This document shows, piece after piece, positions 45,948-55,484 of a stretch of DNA of 64,000 nucleotides. The translations under genes and the position numbers were made by a program. Source of the stretch: Selenomonas sp. TAMA-11512 (GTDB lineage: Bacteria > Bacillota > Negativicutes > Selenomonadales > Selenomonadaceae); the NCBI RefSeq assembly GCF_037076525.1, contig NZ_AP029018.1:2340501-2404500 (forward strand), given 5' to 3'. Position 1 is the stretch's first letter; each line of letters opens with the position of its first letter. The notes under the pieces were generated by a model. The model worked only from the letters and a program-made list of their open reading frames with translations, made no database searches and had not been told where the DNA came from.

Positions 45948-45987
45948 ACCCGCAAAAGTCAGATGCGAACCATCGACTTTTGCGGGT
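45948..45987 (+). terminator. Terminator after pflA
   Basis: acccgcaaaagtc at 45948-45960 pairs with gacttttgcgggt at 45975-45987, followed by ctctttatt on the plus strand. Confidence 0.75.
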
Positions 45988-46064
45988 CTCTTTATTCACT
46001 TCACCCCGGTCTGCGCTGTGTTTTTCACCGCGTTTTCGCCGGAGGGGATGTACCTGATGCTATT

Positions 46065-46925
46065 TTAAGATGAAAACACATGGGTTTCCTTGGTGAACTG
46101 CTCGAACCACTCCAGCTGCTGCACGGAGGATTCCGGCGTCAGCTTCGACGCCTTTTCGATCAGAGTCTCGGCGAGGTAGAGCGCCGGCGTCATATGGTCA
46201 ACGTAAGCGCGATATTCGATATCCACGCCAATGGATACGTCCGCCATTTCGGAAATATGGTTTTGGTACACGGTGGAAACGCAGACGATGGGCACCTTGT
46301 GCGCATGGAAAAAATTCGCCAATGTGCCGGTCATTGCGGCAAATCGAGGGAAGGCGAAGATCAAAGCCACATCGAGCTCCCCCTGCTCCTCCGGCATCAT
46401 ATGGAACATCGTATTCCCCCAGGTGTTGATGCGAAACACGTTCTTTCGGATCCGCGAGAGGAAGTAGGACATGTACTCTGCCAAAAAGGAAGAGCCCTGA
46501 AATCCGACAATGTAGACGTTTCTTGCCGTTGCCAGCATCTCCGCCGCCTTCCGGACAGATTCCACAGAGATGGATTTTTCCGCCTTGTGGAGCGACTCGA
46601 TGCAGCGATGAAAAAAGCCGTCTCTTTTCGACGCCAACTCCATCGGCAGGTCGGATGACAGAAAATTGTCCACTGTCGTGATTTCCTTTTGAACGATCCG
46701 ATGGAGGGCGGCCTGCATTTGCGGGAAGCCGGCGTATCCCAGTTCATCGGCAAATCGAATGACGGTGGAGCCGCTGACCTTTGCCAGCCGTGCTAACTTG
46801 GTGGAATTTTGGAAAGCCGCCGTCTTGTAGTTTTGCAGGATATAGTCTGCAAGCTGCTGCTGCTTTAGGGACATATTCTCTTTCTTTTCGGCAATTCTGG
46901 CGAGTATATCATTTTCTTTTGACAT
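46065..46925 (-). CDS. MurR/RpiR family transcriptional regulator
   Basis: A 286-residue regulator: an N-terminal HTH_6 domain (NMSLKQQQLADYILQNYKTAAFQNSTKLARLAKVSGSTVIRFADELGYAGFPQ) and a C-terminal SIS domain (ARNVYIVGFQGSSFLAEYMSYFL) that senses a sugar phosphate. The start at 46925 has GGGGA about 10 bases upstream; the ATG at 46976 lacks one. It is divergent from dcu, separated by two repeat elements, so control of dcu or aspA is possible but unproven. Confidence 0.9.
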   Translation of the reverse strand: MSKENDILARIAEKKENMSLKQQQLADYILQNYKTAAFQNSTKLARLAKVSGSTVIRFADELGYAGFPQMQAALHRIVQKEITTVDNFLSSDLPMELASKRDGFFHRCIESLHKAEKSISVESVRKAAEMLATARNVYIVGFQGSSFLAEYMSYFLSRIRKNVFRINTWGNTMFHMMPEEQGELDVALIFAFPRFAAMTGTLANFFHAHKVPIVCVSTVYQNHISEMADVSIGVDIEYRAYVDHMTPALYLAETLIEKASKLTPESSVQQLEWFEQFTKETHVFSS

Positions 46926-46976
46926 ATAAGGCGCATCCCCTTTTAGATCTCGAGGCAACGTCGATTTTGACGGCAT

Positions 46977-47241
46977 ATTTTCTGCACGTGCATTTGTATA
47001 TTATAGTAGAAAAGTTCTTTCATGACAATGAGAAAGGCTATGTCAGCCTATGTATACATAAAAATCCATATATATAATCTATCGTAAAAAAAACTTTCAT
47101 TTATTTTAGAGAAGTATATTCACAAAACTATTATAATATGATATAATTAATAAAGCATGAAGAATTTTATTCTTCTAATTTGATCGTAGCGATGCCCGGG
47201 AATCGAAACGATCTGAAAGTGTCTCTTACAATGTTCATTTT
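46977..47241. other. AT-rich intergenic region upstream of the RpiR-type gene
   Basis: About 265 bp of AT-rich sequence with no reading frame. It contains several TATAAT-like strings (ttataatatgatataatta near 47130), but none with a convincing partner. It is bounded on the right by repeat copies B and C. Confidence 0.4.
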
Positions 47242-47403
47242 TTAGGAATCACTGATAAATTGAAGTCTGTCAGATCCGTACAGTTTTTTTATCCGAAAAA
47301 GGCGCCAAACCGTGTGCAGAGACTTGCTCTGCGGAGGCGGGGCTGAAGTTCGGGCAGAAAGATGTGCCGAGATGATCGGGTTGCATTTATTCGTGCTTCC
47401 TAA
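47242..47403 (+). mobile_element. MITE-like element, copy B
   Basis: Left end ttaggaatcactgataaattgaagtctgtcagat and right end catttattcgtgcttcctaa. The body is diverged from copies A and D, but the central hairpin cagag-N5-ctctg is kept. It is directly followed by copy C. Confidence 0.65.
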
Positions 47404-47551
47404 ATGAAGTCCGTCAGATCGGTACAGCTTGTTCTTCTGCCTGTGAGAGCGCGCTTCCGCACAGCAAAGGCTATGTGGAAGCTCAAGGTCGCGGCGGGGC
47501 GAAAAGGGTGTGCCAAGGTGACGGCGCTGCATGTATTTATGCTTTCTTATT
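47403..47551 (+). mobile_element. MITE-like element, copy C (diverged, left end missing)
   Basis: Begins aaatgaagtccgtcagatcggtacag, keeps the order of the family's body and ends catgtatttatgctttctta, 15 bases before the dcu start. It lies in tandem with copy B. The central region forms a different, imperfect hairpin (cttccgcacag / ctatgtggaag), as if paired positions had co-varied. Confidence 0.55.
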
Positions 47552-47566
47552 AAAAGGAGGAGTAAC

Positions 47567-48892
47567 ATGTTTTGGGCTGAGCTTTTGGTCGTACTGGCAA
47601 TGCTGGTCATCGGCGCACGATACGGCGGGATTTTCCTCGGAATGTCCAGTGGTGCTGCCATTGCGATCCTCGTGTTTGGTTTCGGTCTCGCGCCGGGCAA
47701 CCCCGCTATCGACGTTATCATGATCATCATGACGGTGGTTGTTATCGCGTCGACCCTGCAGGCGTCGGGCGGCATGGATTACTTGATCCAGATTGCCGTG
47801 CAGCTCCTGCGCAGGAACCCGAACCGCATCAGTTATTATGCACCGATCATCAGTTGGGTATTTACCTTTATGTGCGGAACGGGAAATATTGCTTTCGGCA
47901 TCCTGCCGGTCATTGCGGAGGTCGCGAGAGAGGCAGGCGTACGGCCTGAGCGTCCGATCTCCATGTCTGTCATCGCGTCCCAGCAGGCCATCACGGCTTG
48001 CCCCATCTCTGCCGCTACGGTCGCTTTGGTAGGTCTTCTATCGCCGGCGGGCGTTACGCTTATTGACATTCTCCTGGTCTGCATACCGTCTACGTTGATC
48101 GGCGTTCTTTTCGGATGCCTTTACTCTTCCCGAATGGGCAAGGATCTCTCGGAGGATTCCGAGTACATTGCCCGCGTGGCTGCCGGTGATGCAGCTCCCG
48201 TGAATGAAGCGGCGCAGATCGCCGAGGCTAAGGAATTCGATCCCAGCGTAAAGCGCTCCGTTTGGCTTTACCTCCTGGCAACAGTAATCGTCGTCATCTT
48301 CGGAATTTTCCCCGAGCTGCGTCCTTCCGCCGCGATGGGCGGCAAGATGGTCCCCTTTACCATGACCATGTGCATTGAAATGGTCATGATGCTCATGGCC
48401 GGCGTGATCGTGATCGCCTGCAAGGTAAAAGTGGCTTCCATCATCGAGCAGTCCGTCTTCCGCAACGGTCTCATGGGTGTGTACTGCATTTTCGGCCTGA
48501 CTTGGGCGGGCGATACCCTGACGCGCAACAACATTGATTTCATCAAATCCGGCGCGGCGGATATCATTGCAGCTCATCCATGGGTATTTGCGCTCATCCT
48601 GTTCTTCCTTTCCGCGGTCATTTTGAGCCAGGCAGGGACGATCGGAGCGCTGGCGCCTTTGGGTATTACTCTCGGGATTGCTCCCGGCGCCATGGTCGGC
48701 ATGTTCCCGGCTGTCAACGGCTATTTCCTCGTGCCGATTTACGCAACAATCCTGGCAGGCATTGCCTTTGACCGTACGGGCACCACACGAATCGGAAGGT
48801 TTGTATTCAATCACAGCTTCCAGATTCCCGGCTTGATCACCTGCATTGTCAGCGTTGCCGTCGGCATGACACTGGGAAATATCATTCTGTAA
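47567..48892 (+). CDS. dcuA: Anaerobic C4-dicarboxylate transporter (DcuA/DcuB family)
   Basis: A 441-residue inner-membrane antiporter with about ten to twelve hydrophobic segments. Seen are MFWAELLVVLAMLVIGARYGGIFLGMSSG, IMIIMTVVVIASTLQASGGMDYLIQIAVQLLRRNP and FMCGTGNIAFGILPVIAEVAREAGVRPERPISMSVIASQQAITACPIS, as in DcuA/DcuB. It exchanges aspartate or fumarate for succinate. The start at 47567 has AAAGGAGGAG upstream. aspA follows by 146 bp: uptake plus deamination feeds fumarate respiration. Confidence 0.93.
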   Translation: MFWAELLVVLAMLVIGARYGGIFLGMSSGAAIAILVFGFGLAPGNPAIDVIMIIMTVVVIASTLQASGGMDYLIQIAVQLLRRNPNRISYYAPIISWVFTFMCGTGNIAFGILPVIAEVAREAGVRPERPISMSVIASQQAITACPISAATVALVGLLSPAGVTLIDILLVCIPSTLIGVLFGCLYSSRMGKDLSEDSEYIARVAAGDAAPVNEAAQIAEAKEFDPSVKRSVWLYLLATVIVVIFGIFPELRPSAAMGGKMVPFTMTMCIEMVMMLMAGVIVIACKVKVASIIEQSVFRNGLMGVYCIFGLTWAGDTLTRNNIDFIKSGAADIIAAHPWVFALILFFLSAVILSQAGTIGALAPLGITLGIAPGAMVGMFPAVNGYFLVPIYATILAGIAFDRTGTTRIGRFVFNHSFQIPGLITCIVSVAVGMTLGNIIL

Positions 48893-49038
48893 TTGCCGGT
48901 GAAGGATAAAGGCCTATAAAGGGCGAATTTTAAAAGAAAAAGAGTTTACGCAAGGTTTTTTGATCCGGTCGATTTCGGCAGCGGATCATGATGTATATAG
49001 TTGTTGTCGGATGATTTTCAAGAAAGGAACGTGAAACC

Positions 49039-50427
49039 ATGAGAAAAGAGCATGATTTTTTGGGTGAGCTCGAAGTACCGGATGACGTGTATTATGGCGT
49101 ACAGACCATGCGTGCCGTTGAAAACTTCAGCATCACGGGACGCAAACTCGACGAGGATTTCATCAAATCCATGGCGATGGTGAAGAAGGCAGCCGCCCAG
49201 GCCAATATGGAGACGGGACGGCTGGACAAGAAGATCGGCAACGCTCTCGTGCAGGCGGCGGAAGAAATCATTGCCGGGCAGTTCATCGATCATTTCCCCG
49301 TCGATCCTATCCAGGGCGGCGCCGGTACCTCCATCAACATGAACATGAATGAGGTGCTTTGCAACCGCGCATTGGAAATTTTGGGCGAGGCGAAGGGACG
49401 CTATGACATCATCTCCCCGAACAACCACGCCAACATGGCGCAGTCCACGAATGATTCCCTTCCGACGGCCATCAAGGTCTGCCTGACGCACAAGAGCCAC
49501 AAGGTGACGGAATCGCTTGACTATCTTGCCACTGCCCTTGAGGAGAAGGCGGAGGAGTACAAGGATGTCCTGAAGATGGGACGCACGCACCTGCAGGATG
49601 CCGTTCCCATCACACTGGGACAGGAAATGGGCTCCTACGCTTCCGCCGTCCGCCGCAGCATCAAGCGCATCGAATGGGCGGTAGACAGCATTCGTCTCAT
49701 CAACATGGGCGGCACCGCGGTAGGTACAGGTCTCAACGCCGAGCCCGCCTACATTACGGCCGTTGCCCGCAAGCTCCGCGAGATCACGGGAGAGAACTTC
49801 GAGACCTCTACGAATATCATCGACGCGACGAACAATACGGACGGCTTTGTGGATGTTTCTTCGGCGCTCAAGAACACGGCGCTCGTGCTCATCAAAATGG
49901 CAAACGATTTCCGCCTCATGGCCTCCGGTCCTCGCTGCGGCCTTGCTGAAATCATCCTCCCGAAGCGCCAGCCGGGCTCTTCCATCATGCCGGGCAAGGT
50001 CAACCCCGTCATCGCCGAGGTTCTCGACCAGGCCTGCTATCAGGTCATCGGCAATGACCTCGCCGTAACATTGGGCGTGGAGAACGGTCAGCTGGAGCTC
50101 AATGTCATGGAGCCGATTATGGCATACAATCTCTTCAGCTCCATGAACTACATCGCAGCCAGCACGCGCACGTTTGTGGACAAGCTTCTCCACGGCATGG
50201 AGGCCAACCGCGAGCAGTGCCAAAAGTGGGTGGACAACAGCGTCGGCGTCGTCACGGCACTCCTCCCGCACATCGGCTATGAGCAGTCTGCCGCTCTCGC
50301 AGCAGAGGCGTACAACACGGGTCGTCCCATCCGTGAGATCATCCTGGAGAAGGGTATTCTTCCGGAGGACAAGCTCAATCATATCATGTCGCCGGAGCAG
50401 ATGACGCGTCCGGGCATCACAAACTGA
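49039..50427 (+). CDS. aspA: Aspartate ammonia-lyase
   Basis: A 462-residue fumarase/aspartase superfamily enzyme: aspartate to fumarate and ammonia. Seen are EVPDDVYYGVQTMRAVENFSITG, the signature loop GSSIMPGKVNPV starting at about 313, and QGGAGTSINMNMNEVLCNRALEI. The length is usual for AspA, and the sequence is nearer aspartase than class II fumarase. AAAGGAACG lies upstream of the ATG. It pairs functionally with the adjacent dcu transporter. Confidence 0.94.
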   Translation: MRKEHDFLGELEVPDDVYYGVQTMRAVENFSITGRKLDEDFIKSMAMVKKAAAQANMETGRLDKKIGNALVQAAEEIIAGQFIDHFPVDPIQGGAGTSINMNMNEVLCNRALEILGEAKGRYDIISPNNHANMAQSTNDSLPTAIKVCLTHKSHKVTESLDYLATALEEKAEEYKDVLKMGRTHLQDAVPITLGQEMGSYASAVRRSIKRIEWAVDSIRLINMGGTAVGTGLNAEPAYITAVARKLREITGENFETSTNIIDATNNTDGFVDVSSALKNTALVLIKMANDFRLMASGPRCGLAEIILPKRQPGSSIMPGKVNPVIAEVLDQACYQVIGNDLAVTLGVENGQLELNVMEPIMAYNLFSSMNYIAASTRTFVDKLLHGMEANREQCQKWVDNSVGVVTALLPHIGYEQSAALAAEAYNTGRPIREIILEKGILPEDKLNHIMSPEQMTRPGITN

Positions 50428-50449
50428 ACCTCTCTCTTTATGAAGTGAC

Positions 50450-50487
50450 AAAGACCCCGCGGGATTACGCATCCCTGCGGGGTCTTT
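50450..50487. terminator. Bidirectional terminator after aspA
   Basis: aaagaccccgc / gcggggtcttt with inner ggg/ccc pairing. Lies between convergent aspA and mtaB. Confidence 0.85.
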
Positions 50488-50532
50488 ATTATTGCCGTGC
50501 CGAGGCGAAGCTGATTGTCTGTTTTGAGCCAC

Positions 50533-51864
50533 TTAAATCCGTGTGCCTCGCAGTCCGTCCTTGTATACCCCTTGCAGATGCACACTTACAAGGCTTCCGT
50601 TCGCAAGCTTTTTTCCCTCTTTCGGTATCACATACACCTTGATGTAGTTCTCCGTGATACCGTTCCACTCACCTTCGTGCTCTGTCTCCAAGAGGATGTC
50701 CATCGTGCGGCCGATGAACTTCTTCGCGAAATCCTCCCGCTTGCGATCGGCAATCGCCTGCATTCTCGCCGCCCTCTCCTTCTTGACTTCCTCCGGCACC
50801 TGTCCGTCCATCTTCGCGGCAGGCGTGCCTGTACGCTTCGAGTAGGGGAAGACGTGCATGCGGGCAAACGGCAGCCGCTCGATAAATGCGAGTCCTTCCT
50901 CGAAGAGCTCGTCCGTCTCTCCGGGGAAGCCGACGATCACGTCCGTTGAGATGGCGGCATCAGGAACCATTCCTTCCAGCCGGTGAAAGAGCCGGGCAAA
51001 GTCCTCTCTCGTGTACTTCCGATTCATGCGCTTCAGGATCGCATCCGTTCCCGCCTGCAGCGGCAGGTGCAGATGTCCGGCAAATCTCGGATCGCGCGCC
51101 CACAGCTCGAGCAGACGGTCATCGAGCTCGATGGACTCCAAGGAGCCGAGGCGGAGCCGCGTGAGTCCGGGGATGTCCAGCACAGCCTGCGCGGCATCCG
51201 CCAGGGTCAGACGCGGCGAAAGGTCCTCCCCGTAGTGCCCGAGGTGGATTCCCGTCAGAACGATCTCGCGAAAGCCGTGCTCCACGAGCTTTTCCGCCTC
51301 GCTCTTGATGCTGGAAAGCGCACGTGAGCGCACGGGGCCGCGCGCATAGGGAATGATACAGAACGTACAGAAGTTGTTGCACCCCTCCTCGATCTTGAGG
51401 AACGCCCTCGTCCGTCCCGGCGCCGCAAGCAGCGGTATGTCCTCGAAGACCTCGGCGTGCATGATATCGCCCGTCTCGTCGAGCACACCGTCCGTCGTCA
51501 CCGCCGTCTCGACGAAGTCCACGATCTTCCCTCGATCCTTCGTCCCGATGACGACGCGCACGCCCTCGATGGCTCTGATTTCCTCGGGCGCGACCTGTGC
51601 ATAGCAGCCCGTGACCGCGATGACAGCGCTTTCATTCGTACGTTTCGCACGGCGCACGAGCTGGCGGGATTTCTTCTCGCCCAGATGCGTCACCGAGCAG
51701 GTGTTGATCACATAGACGTCCGCCGCCTCTTCAAAGGGAACGATCGTATATCCTCGAGCCTTGAAGAGGCCCTCCATCATCTCCGTTTCGACCTGATTGA
51801 CCTTGCAGCCAAGCGTCGTAAGTGCAGCCGTGCGCAATCTATCGTTCTCCTTTGTCCGGTTCAT
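50533..51864 (-). CDS. mtaB: tRNA t6A37 methylthiotransferase MtaB
   Basis: A 443-residue radical SAM methylthiotransferase. UPF0004 domain ALTTLGCKVNQVETEMMEGLF, radical SAM cluster EEGCNNFCTFCIIPYARG and C-terminal TRAM domain (RTMDILLETEHEGEWNGITENYIKVYV). MtaB converts t6A to ms2t6A at position 37 of tRNAs reading ANN codons. The start at 51864 is chosen because the family begins there and the upstream 43 codons look non-coding. Confidence 0.93.
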   Translation of the reverse strand: MNRTKENDRLRTAALTTLGCKVNQVETEMMEGLFKARGYTIVPFEEAADVYVINTCSVTHLGEKKSRQLVRRAKRTNESAVIAVTGCYAQVAPEEIRAIEGVRVVIGTKDRGKIVDFVETAVTTDGVLDETGDIMHAEVFEDIPLLAAPGRTRAFLKIEEGCNNFCTFCIIPYARGPVRSRALSSIKSEAEKLVEHGFREIVLTGIHLGHYGEDLSPRLTLADAAQAVLDIPGLTRLRLGSLESIELDDRLLELWARDPRFAGHLHLPLQAGTDAILKRMNRKYTREDFARLFHRLEGMVPDAAISTDVIVGFPGETDELFEEGLAFIERLPFARMHVFPYSKRTGTPAAKMDGQVPEEVKKERAARMQAIADRKREDFAKKFIGRTMDILLETEHEGEWNGITENYIKVYVIPKEGKKLANGSLVSVHLQGVYKDGLRGTRI

Positions 51865-52124
51865 AGCTCTTTCCAATAGGGGATCCCTGATAAAATCTGT
51901 CCGTGTCGCATGTATCCGTGCTTTCCCAGTATATGAGAAAATGAAACGAAAATCAACTTGCCCTGCGCGTCTTTCCGAAACTGCACCTCGCACATCTTTC
52001 CGAATCGGCGATTCCTTGACAAGACATGAAAGCGTGTGTATCTTAAGGAAAGATGTTTTGCACGGAGCGCGGCCTTCCTGAAGGCGTGCACGCCTCCGTG
52101 CGCCTCTGCAAGAAAGGATTTTTC

Positions 52125-53285
52125 ATGTCTGCACAAAAAAACCGTCCCGTACCGGGCGTCCCGGAGCAGTGGGCGACACGTATGTTTTTCTTCATCGGCG
52201 GTTTCGGCACCGCAAGCTGGGCGCCGCTTGTCCCTCTCTTTCGCGAGCGGCTCGGCATCCTGGACGACGTCCTCGGCATGCTCCTCCTCTGCATCGGTAT
52301 CGGCTCGCTCCTCACGATGCCGCTGTCTGGCTTCCTCGCCGCCCGTTTCGGATGCCGCATCGTCCTCCGCGTCTTCGCAACCCTCTTCGGCCTTCTGCTC
52401 TTATCGCTCGCCGTCGTGGACGATCTTTATGTGTCCGTTGTCTGTCTGCTCCTGTTCGGCGCCGTGATGGGCGGCATCGACGTCACGATCAACATCGCCG
52501 CCGTCATCGTCGAGAAGGCCTCCGGAAAGCGTCTGATGAGCGGCATGCACGCCTTTTGGAGCGTCGGCGGCTTTGTGGGCGCCGGTCTTTACGGCCTCTG
52601 GGTCGGCGTCTTCGGCCTCTCGGCGCTCACCTCGACCGTCCTTGCCATGGGCATCATCTTTGCCGTCATGCTCCTCTTCTCGCGCCATCTCATCCCGTAC
52701 GGCGGCGGAGGCGGCGGCAAGCTTGTCGCCGTTCCTCGCGGAATCGTTGTCGGCGTCGGCATCGTCGCCTTTGTCTCCTTCCTCGTCGAGGGTGCGACGA
52801 TGGACTGGTCCGGCGTCTTCCTCACGACGATTCGGGGCTGGGATATGTCGCTGGCGGGCATGGGCTTTACGGTCTTCTCTCTCGCCATGCTCACGATGCG
52901 TCTCCTCGGCGACGCGACCGTCAACAAGCTCGGGCAGAAAGCCGTCGTCATCGGCGGCAGCGCCCTCGCCGCCGCCGGCTTTTTCTCGATCACCGTCATC
53001 GAAGAGCCTGTCCTTATCTATGCGGGGTTCTTTGCCGTCGGCATCGGCTGTGCGAACATCGTCCCTGTCTTCTTCTCCCTCCTCGGCAAGCAGACTGCCA
53101 TGCCGATCGGCGATGCCGTCGCCGCGACCTCGACGCTCGGCTATCTCGGCGTTCTTGTGGGGCCTGCCGCCATCGGCTTCATCTCGCACGCGACGAGTCT
53201 GTACGCCGCGTTCATACTGCTTGCCGCCCTCATCATCGCGCAGGCGATTCTCGCCTTCTTCGTCTATCGGCGCATGGACGGATAG
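52125..53285 (+). CDS. Major facilitator superfamily transporter
   Basis: A 386-residue membrane protein with about twelve hydrophobic helices. Seen are MFFFIGGFGTASWAPLVPLFRERLGI, MPLSGFLAARFGCRIVLRVFATLFGLLLL, SGKRLMSGMHAFWSVGGFVGAGLYGLW and MRLLGDATVNKLGQKAVVIGG, typical of FucP/YbjJ-like MFS. The substrate is unknown. AAAGGA is 6 bases before the ATG at 52125; the frame from 52053 has no ribosome site. Confidence 0.88.
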   Translation: MSAQKNRPVPGVPEQWATRMFFFIGGFGTASWAPLVPLFRERLGILDDVLGMLLLCIGIGSLLTMPLSGFLAARFGCRIVLRVFATLFGLLLLSLAVVDDLYVSVVCLLLFGAVMGGIDVTINIAAVIVEKASGKRLMSGMHAFWSVGGFVGAGLYGLWVGVFGLSALTSTVLAMGIIFAVMLLFSRHLIPYGGGGGGKLVAVPRGIVVGVGIVAFVSFLVEGATMDWSGVFLTTIRGWDMSLAGMGFTVFSLAMLTMRLLGDATVNKLGQKAVVIGGSALAAAGFFSITVIEEPVLIYAGFFAVGIGCANIVPVFFSLLGKQTAMPIGDAVAATSTLGYLGVLVGPAAIGFISHATSLYAAFILLAALIIAQAILAFFVYRRMDG

Positions 53286-53303
53286 CGCCTGCCATGCAGT
53301 AAG

Positions 53304-53364
53304 ACGCAGCGGAGCCGAATGACCTGAACGCGCTTGGGTCAAGGCGGCATGCCGCTGCGTTTTT
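53304..53364 (+). terminator. Terminator after the MFS gene
   Basis: acgcagcgg (53304-53312) pairs with ccgctgcgt (53352-53360), followed by ttttt. The long loop can form inner pairs. Confidence 0.6.
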
Positions 53365-53437
53365 GCGTTGTCCGATTCACCTCTTGGCAGTTTGAAAGCG
53401 AAGCATCCTCTGCGGCTGCAAACCTTGAACCGTCTGT

Positions 53438-54052
53438 TCACCTCTTGACGAGCCGCAGGCGGAGGATGCCGCCGACGAAGACGCCGAAGAACGCGATCCC
53501 CGCCAGGGATATAAGCGCGGCGGGGAATCCCGCCATCTGCGCGGGCGTCCCGAAGATATGCTCAAAGGCGAGCCGCTCCGGCAGCATGTGCTCCGTCGAG
53601 CCGAGGAGCATACCGCTCATGGCGATGAGAAACAGCAGGCTCCTTGTCCGACGGCTGCTCCTGTGAAACGGCAGGTGCAGTCCGACATGGACAGACAGGA
53701 CGAGCAGCATATACCACGGCAGACCTTTGTGCAGCTCGTGCAGGAAAAGCGTCTTTCGCACCTCCAGCGGGACAATGCCGGCAAACACTTCATCGGAGAT
53801 GAGCACGCCCAACACCATCGTCGCGGCAAAGAGCACAAGCAGGACGAGATTTATCGTCGTCATGAGCAGGCGGTACGCGCTGTATCTCCCCTTGCGAAGC
53901 GCCGTCCACCAGCCGCGCTTCCCGTACAGATGAAAGAGGACAGCCGCCAGCAGCAGGATGCCGATCCCCTCATGTACGATCTTCGGCACATGGGAAAACA
54001 ACAGCTGCATCATAAACAGCAGAAACAGAACGGCATAGCATATATATTTCAA
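53438..54052 (-). CDS. DUF4405-like integral membrane protein, TTG start
   Basis: A 204-residue protein with five or six helices (CYAVLFLLFMMQLLFSHV, IVHEGIGILLLAAVLFHLYG, LLMTTINLVLLVLFAATMVLGVLIS). Several histidines lie in or near helices (H at IVHEGIG, LFHLYG, LHELHKGLPWYMLLVLSVHVGLHLPFH), the pattern of a b-type cytochrome or DUF4405 protein. I chose TTG at 54052 because AGGAG lies 7 bases upstream; ATG codons further up have none. Heme binding is inference. Confidence 0.7.
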   Translation of the reverse strand: MKYICYAVLFLLFMMQLLFSHVPKIVHEGIGILLLAAVLFHLYGKRGWWTALRKGRYSAYRLLMTTINLVLLVLFAATMVLGVLISDEVFAGIVPLEVRKTLFLHELHKGLPWYMLLVLSVHVGLHLPFHRSSRRTRSLLFLIAMSGMLLGSTEHMLPERLAFEHIFGTPAQMAGFPAALISLAGIAFFGVFVGGILRLRLVKR

Positions 54053-54298
54053 AGAAGCGCTCCTCACATAAACACAGGAAACCCTTCTCATGATTATAGC
54101 AGATATCCGCACGATGCAAAAGGCATATTATCCCCCCGCAGCGCTTGCTTACATATTATATCCCCTGCAGCGCCTGCCTGCATAATGTCCCCCCTGCAGT
54201 GCCCGCCCGAATCGCTCCCAAGAAAAACAGCTGTACGAACGGTCCGTCCTTGCAGTAAAATCATCATATAATATACTTGCGGCATCCGCAGAAATGGT

Positions 54299-54316
54299 TT
54301 AAGAAATCGCTGATAA
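54299..54316 (+). repeat. Fragment of the MITE-like element end
   Basis: ttaagaaatcgctgataa matches one terminal repeat of the family with two mismatches. It lies just before the ribosome site of the YjbR-type gene. Confidence 0.4.
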
Positions 54317-54330
54317 CAGGAGGCACGCGT

Positions 54331-55398
54331 ATGCACGACGATTTTTTCAACGGCTACAAGGCCATAAGGGACGCTTGTATCGCCTATGGCTTTCAAGCAC
54401 AGGGCGACGCGCTGCAGCTGGATCGACCCTTTTTCGACGGCGCGTTTCTCCTCCGCCTCACAGTCATCATGGACAGCGCGGGACAGGACAGGGTGCGCTG
54501 TACCGTCCTCGACCTCGACAACGACGAGGAATACTACCCTCTTCGCATGCTCGACACCGCCGGAGCCTATGTCCATCGCGTCAAGGCAGCTCTCGACGCG
54601 CGTCTTTTGGAAATACGCGCCGCCTGCTTTGCATCGCTCCTGTTCGCTTCCCCGCAGGCACGGCGTCTCACCGCGAAAATTGAAGCGCTCTACGGCGAGT
54701 CCGCCGAATTTCCATGGGACAAGCCCGCCTTTCACGCCAACGGAGTCTTTCGCCGCGCGGATAACGAGAAGTGGTACGCGGTCATCCTCCCCGTCACCTG
54801 GGACAAAATCATTCCCGGAAAGGAGGGCGCCGTCACCCTGCTCAACGTGAAATGCGCCGCGGAGGACGTCCCCGAAGCGCACAGGACGGACGGCATCTAC
54901 CCCGCCTACCACATGAACAAGCGCATGTGGATCTCCATTGCGCTTGACGGATGCGTCGGCGACGCGGCGGCACTCGCCTGCATCGAGCGAAGCCGGGCGC
55001 TCGTCGCCAAAGGGGCTAGAACGAAAAAAGGGACACGCCCCGCCGCCTGGGTCGTGCCCGCGAATCCGAAGTTCTTCGACGTGTTCGCCGCGTTTGACGC
55101 CTCCCCTCTCCTCGAGTGGAAGCAGACCGGGGACACGGCGGTCGGAGAGACCGTCTATATCTACATGGGTGCGCCTTACTCCGCCATCGTGTTCGAGACG
55201 CGGGCACGCCGGGTTCACATCCCCTGTGCGGACGGCGAAGAGAGCGGCCGCGCGAAAGAAGTCATGGAGCTGGAGCTCGTCCGACGCCTCCCGCACGACG
55301 TCTTCCCCCGAACAAGGCTCATCGAACTCGGTCTCACAAACGTCCGCGGCACGCGCACCGTCCCCGCGGAAGTCCACGAGGCAATACAGGCGTTTTAA
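54331..55398 (+). CDS. MmcQ/YjbR-type protein with extra C-terminal domain
   Basis: A 355-residue cytoplasmic protein. The middle (about 115-225) looks like an MmcQ/YjbR domain (WYAVILPVTWDKIIPGKEG, YPAYHMNKRMWISIALDG, ACIERSRALVAKG), a DNA-binding-like fold of unknown role. The N-terminal 110 residues and the C-terminal domain (AWVVPANPKFFDVFAAFDASPLLEWKQ, GAPYSAIVFETRARRVHIP, resembling an EVE-like fold) are extra. Start 54331 has AGGAGG 7 bases upstream. Nothing in the neighbourhood explains its function. Confidence 0.75.
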   Translation: MHDDFFNGYKAIRDACIAYGFQAQGDALQLDRPFFDGAFLLRLTVIMDSAGQDRVRCTVLDLDNDEEYYPLRMLDTAGAYVHRVKAALDARLLEIRAACFASLLFASPQARRLTAKIEALYGESAEFPWDKPAFHANGVFRRADNEKWYAVILPVTWDKIIPGKEGAVTLLNVKCAAEDVPEAHRTDGIYPAYHMNKRMWISIALDGCVGDAAALACIERSRALVAKGARTKKGTRPAAWVVPANPKFFDVFAAFDASPLLEWKQTGDTAVGETVYIYMGAPYSAIVFETRARRVHIPCADGEESGRAKEVMELELVRRLPHDVFPRTRLIELGLTNVRGTRTVPAEVHEAIQAF

Positions 55399-55484
55399 GG
55401 AACCCTCCTCAAAGCTTCATATCCAACATATTGAAAAGGAATTCGCTCTTACCTTTTAAGGCATCCCTTCAAAGCTTCATATCC
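55393..55484. repeat. Tandem duplication of about 30 bp at a 60-61 bp period
   Basis: ttttaagg...tcaaagcttcatatcc occurs at 55393-55424 and again at 55454-55484. The second copy carries the end of the PTS gene; the first covers the YjbR-type stop. One unit is a direct copy of its neighbour with small differences. Confidence 0.65.

Noticed and set aside
49018-50532. A 504-codon minus-strand frame opposite aspA
   Set aside because: Shadow of aspA caused by codon bias; no ribosome site.
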